In this document: positions 40,801 through 41,761 of the stretch, one piece after another
Layout of the letters: each line of letters starts with the position of its first letter
How positions within the stretch are numbered: the first letter of the stretch is position 1
NCBI RefSeq assembly: GCF_001005085.2
Contig: NZ_LBMU02000054.1
Span: 1-41,761, forward strand
Direction of reading: 5' to 3'
From: Streptomyces humi
Lineage (GTDB): Bacteria; Actinomycetota; Actinomycetes; Streptomycetales; Streptomycetaceae
Length of the DNA: 41,761 bases
The notes under the pieces: generated by a model
What the model saw: only the letters and a program-made list of their open reading frames with translations
Database searches by the model: none
Told to the model about the DNA's origin: nothing
Position numbers and translations under genes: made by a program

Positions 40801-41761
40801 GCGTCAGCTCCACGTCGACGTGCAGCTGGTCGCCCGAACCGGGCAGCCGACGGCCGTTGTTGACGTGCGTGTCGAGCAGCGACTGGAGCCGGTCGCGGTA
40901 CGGGCCGAGGTCGGCGTGGCCGAAGCCGTCGCCGAAGCGGACGGGCAGGTGCAGGGAGAGGTTGCGTACCCAGCGTCCGTCGTCCGCCTGGATCCGGGTG
41001 ACCGCCGCGCGGACCACGACGTCCCGGCCGGCGAGCAGTCCGGGTGCGGGACGGCCGGACGCCGGGTCGCGGGCGGGGTCGTACCGCTCGGTGCGGAGCA
41101 CGGCCCAGGCCGCCCGGTCGCGCCGGGGGCGCCACTGGTCGGGACGCACGGGCGGCGGGGGGCCGGGGCGGGTGACGGTGACGACCGCCCGGCCGGGGGA
41201 TTCCGGGCCGTTCGGTGCGGGGTCCGGGCCGTGGGACTCGGTCGTGATCGTGAACGCGTCGGAGGTGAGGGGGGAGCCGAGGTCGCGCAGCTGGGCGTCC
41301 AGCCGCCGGACGAGGAACTCGCGGACCTGTTCGGCGTGTTCGGCGCCGAGCTGGAGGGAGCGGCCGAAGTGGGGCCGGCCGGACACGGACACGGTGGCGT
41401 GGCCGCTGATCCGGACGGTGGGCAGGACGGGGTCGTGTGCGGTGCGCCGCGCGAGGCCGGCGGCGAGGGTGTCCAGGCGCGCGGTCCGGGCGGGGGCGTC
41501 CTCGGCGCCGAACGTGACCTCGTGGGTGACCGTGGCCTCGTGGGTGACCGTGGCCTCGGCTCCGCCTTCGGGCATGGTGTGCCCACCCGCGCCGTCCGTG
41601 ACGCTTTCGTGGTCCGGTACGAGTGGCCCCAGCGGGGCGGACTCACCGTCGGCGGCCGCGGCCGCGGTCGTGGCCGTGGCCGTGGCCGTGGCCGTGGTCG
41701 CGGTCGTGGTCGTGGTCGTGGGTGTGGGACGGGGGGCCCGGGGGGCCAGTTCGGTGGGGGA
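37892..41761 (-). CDS. Giant modular protein with metzincin-like motif, 5' end beyond the window
   Basis: The frame is open to the last base, so at least 1289 residues are visible and ATG 41575 is internal. From the N-side: a Thr/Ala-rich linker; an OmpA-like module (PTVRISGHATV, AEQVREFL, DAFTITTESHG); and a domain ending in ALHELLHYAGLPDRYQD and AGLMADI. That gives HExxHxxGxxD plus a Met-turn-like GLM, as in metzincin zinc proteases. Then come a repetitive ADQVPSAASHP linker and a domain (about 565-645) resembling caspase-like lonely-Cys modules but with Arg where Cys is expected (VLAVRGFAD). A SHFGYHFASVVLA...YFRSYGKRPGETMHE module follows, and a second OmpA-like end (PTVQLTAYDN, AFTISLTTG, VTFEV). 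Codon use is normal. Function unknown; a protease or toxin-like surface protein is inference. Confidence 0.8.
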   Translation of the reverse strand, partial: SPTELAPRAPRPTPTTTTTTATTATATATATTAAAAADGESAPLGPLVPDHESVTDGAGGHTMPEGGAEATVTHEATVTHEVTFGAEDAPARTARLDTLAAGLARRTAHDPVLPTVRISGHATVSVSGRPHFGRSLQLGAEHAEQVREFLVRRLDAQLRDLGSPLTSDAFTITTESHGPDPAPNGPESPGRAVVTVTRPGPPPPVRPDQWRPRRDRAAWAVLRTERYDPARDPASGRPAPGLLAGRDVVVRAAVTRIQADDGRWVRNLSLHLPVRFGDGFGHADLGPYRDRLQSLLDTHVNNGRRLPGSGDQLHVDVELTHRPDHPEAVEISRGERPGRAWDQFSFPLDGHADGHEDVRDDARALHELLHYAGLPDRYQDPTTLFRRLARQTDRAGLMADIDTIDVPDTYLRAIAEVTDSGPVLRDLPYTGDGEPAVPAPGLTRAAAHESLLATDPRPTADQVPSAASHPTADQAPSAASHPAPDQSPSAASHSHPAPPARPPAAAPFAGRSAAQVAELVRDVRHEDTAMDGGGRNWRGPGRPRFDHGRYHVHRADGGREQHEMPWADDAYVVLARAARGHITLETPNRKVRLTDPEDFAALLADDPVRPRDADIVLAVRGFADAPAGLPEAVFRATGNRVWTPSDGALELSSVRTHGTTVERIQLSGPDPHWAATTAAGRDEFAHLRPEPLVTDAYTVRAADADAVLFHRLPATRITAVHSARSGPDAPALLLPTQELGVVRAGDHPPVRMSRDRTLAIDAEGLSQHAYATERAVAEANAKLAAAGSKVRLDADPAVSLTLPRPDGQAGPPLLRVTPRFLTRSGRSEEEACRDFAQMVSGEVRASDVVFRAQRRVATGRISALDTAEVTGTHQLAESLARVADGGTDPAATGPAWAAAQLARDTRAVGGQGGSPTPGREYGSALSYERADDPRRHALSRAARETGFNEGAWAEVGEGYLVQSINAADASGRPTLEFNYAKPGASNGSHFGYHFASVVLASEDGRSQLTLENHARVGRTRAEMNRGVAANLRGSAADLRELAASLHERTRYAERVGAPAERQKTLRSWARVADLLVTAREARDRRAPEAEQERALRQAAAAMQGTAPMIDGKAQWYFRSYGKRPGETMHESHAELLSDHVSAEANPLTLVVLHGHAQSAPEHRFIPFDESGGMADSAGSKLDFLAEHLARTGLWNQAHGLPLPTVQLTAYDNAPGPRPDLGNTTAMATRVRAELRARLAALLHARGSATDPEAFTISLTTGLDTGDGRPRTRQVTFEVNHWRAHHGPIT
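41651..41727. repeat. GCCGTG/GTCGTG simple repeat encoding a Thr/Ala linker
   Basis: About twelve hexamers of the form GGCCGT or GGTCGT run through this stretch. On the minus strand they read as Thr-Thr and Ala-Thr codons within the giant protein, a flexible linker between modules. Confidence 0.8.

Noticed and set aside
36816..41135. 1439-residue minus-strand frame overlapping the giant protein and decarboxylase genes
   Set aside because: Arg/Pro/Gly-rich composition without motifs, in a frame different from the giant protein, which carries real domain signatures and normal codon use.
29585..41761. An intact integrative element at tRNA-Thr
   Set aside because: No integrase, excisionase or duplicated tRNA 3' end is visible in the window; only a decayed gene hints at past events.

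Overview
The window is high-GC actinobacterial chromosome, almost certainly from a Streptomyces. The clearest marker is the 113-residue anti-anti-sigma factor BldG with its downstream anti-sigma gene. Supporting markers are a TopA with a lysine-rich tail, an MFS-thymidylate kinase fusion, a K+-independent proton pyrophosphatase, a 6C RNA and pervasive GC-rich third codon positions. I used no database search; all assignments come from motifs, gene order and family knowledge.

Layout. Positions 1-4135 hold the 3' part of a polysaccharide-deacetylase-like gene, a MinD/CooC-type ATPase, a degenerate Fic-like protein and a membrane-anchored HAD hydrolase. The 377-bp gap before the HAD gene carries what looks like an independent small RNA gene on the minus strand, with its own promoter and intrinsic terminator. 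From 4136 to 4719 lie a 6C RNA with its terminator and a long leader with DnaA-box-like sites. Positions 4720-9734 are a compact tad (Flp-type secretion/pilus) operon: tadZ/ssd, tadA, tadB, tadC, a DUF4244 pilin-like peptide, a TadE-like pseudopilin and an Rv3654c-like protein. A MrfA-type helicase (minus) then diverges from bldG and its anti-sigma partner. Positions 13672-19170 hold hppA, a small lipoprotein, a methyltransferase and a tiny membrane protein.

The DNA-metabolism block 19426-27743 is topA, tmk (fused to a membrane domain) and holB, separated by unusual tandem-repeat tracts. It is followed by a secreted Slp-type tripeptidyl aminopeptidase and tRNA-Thr(CGT). Downstream of the tRNA the character becomes accessory: a decayed GAF-ANTAR pseudogene, a small ANTAR protein, an AraC-family regulator, a GAF/PAS/PP2C phosphatase, a FUSC-family membrane protein, a fold-I PLP decarboxylase, a second STAS-domain protein and a small hypothetical. 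The window ends inside a giant modular protein on the minus strand with a metzincin-type HExxHxxGxxD motif, running off the right edge.

The core genes serve development (BldG), envelope and spore biology (tad), DNA topology and replication (topA, tmk, holB) and phosphate energetics (hppA). The right third is signalling and accessory. The strongest candidates for something undescribed are the minus-strand small RNA at about 2952-3217 and the giant metzincin protein at the right edge. Next come the repeat tracts around topA, tmk and holB, and the TTA codon at the proposed start of the helicase opposite bldG.
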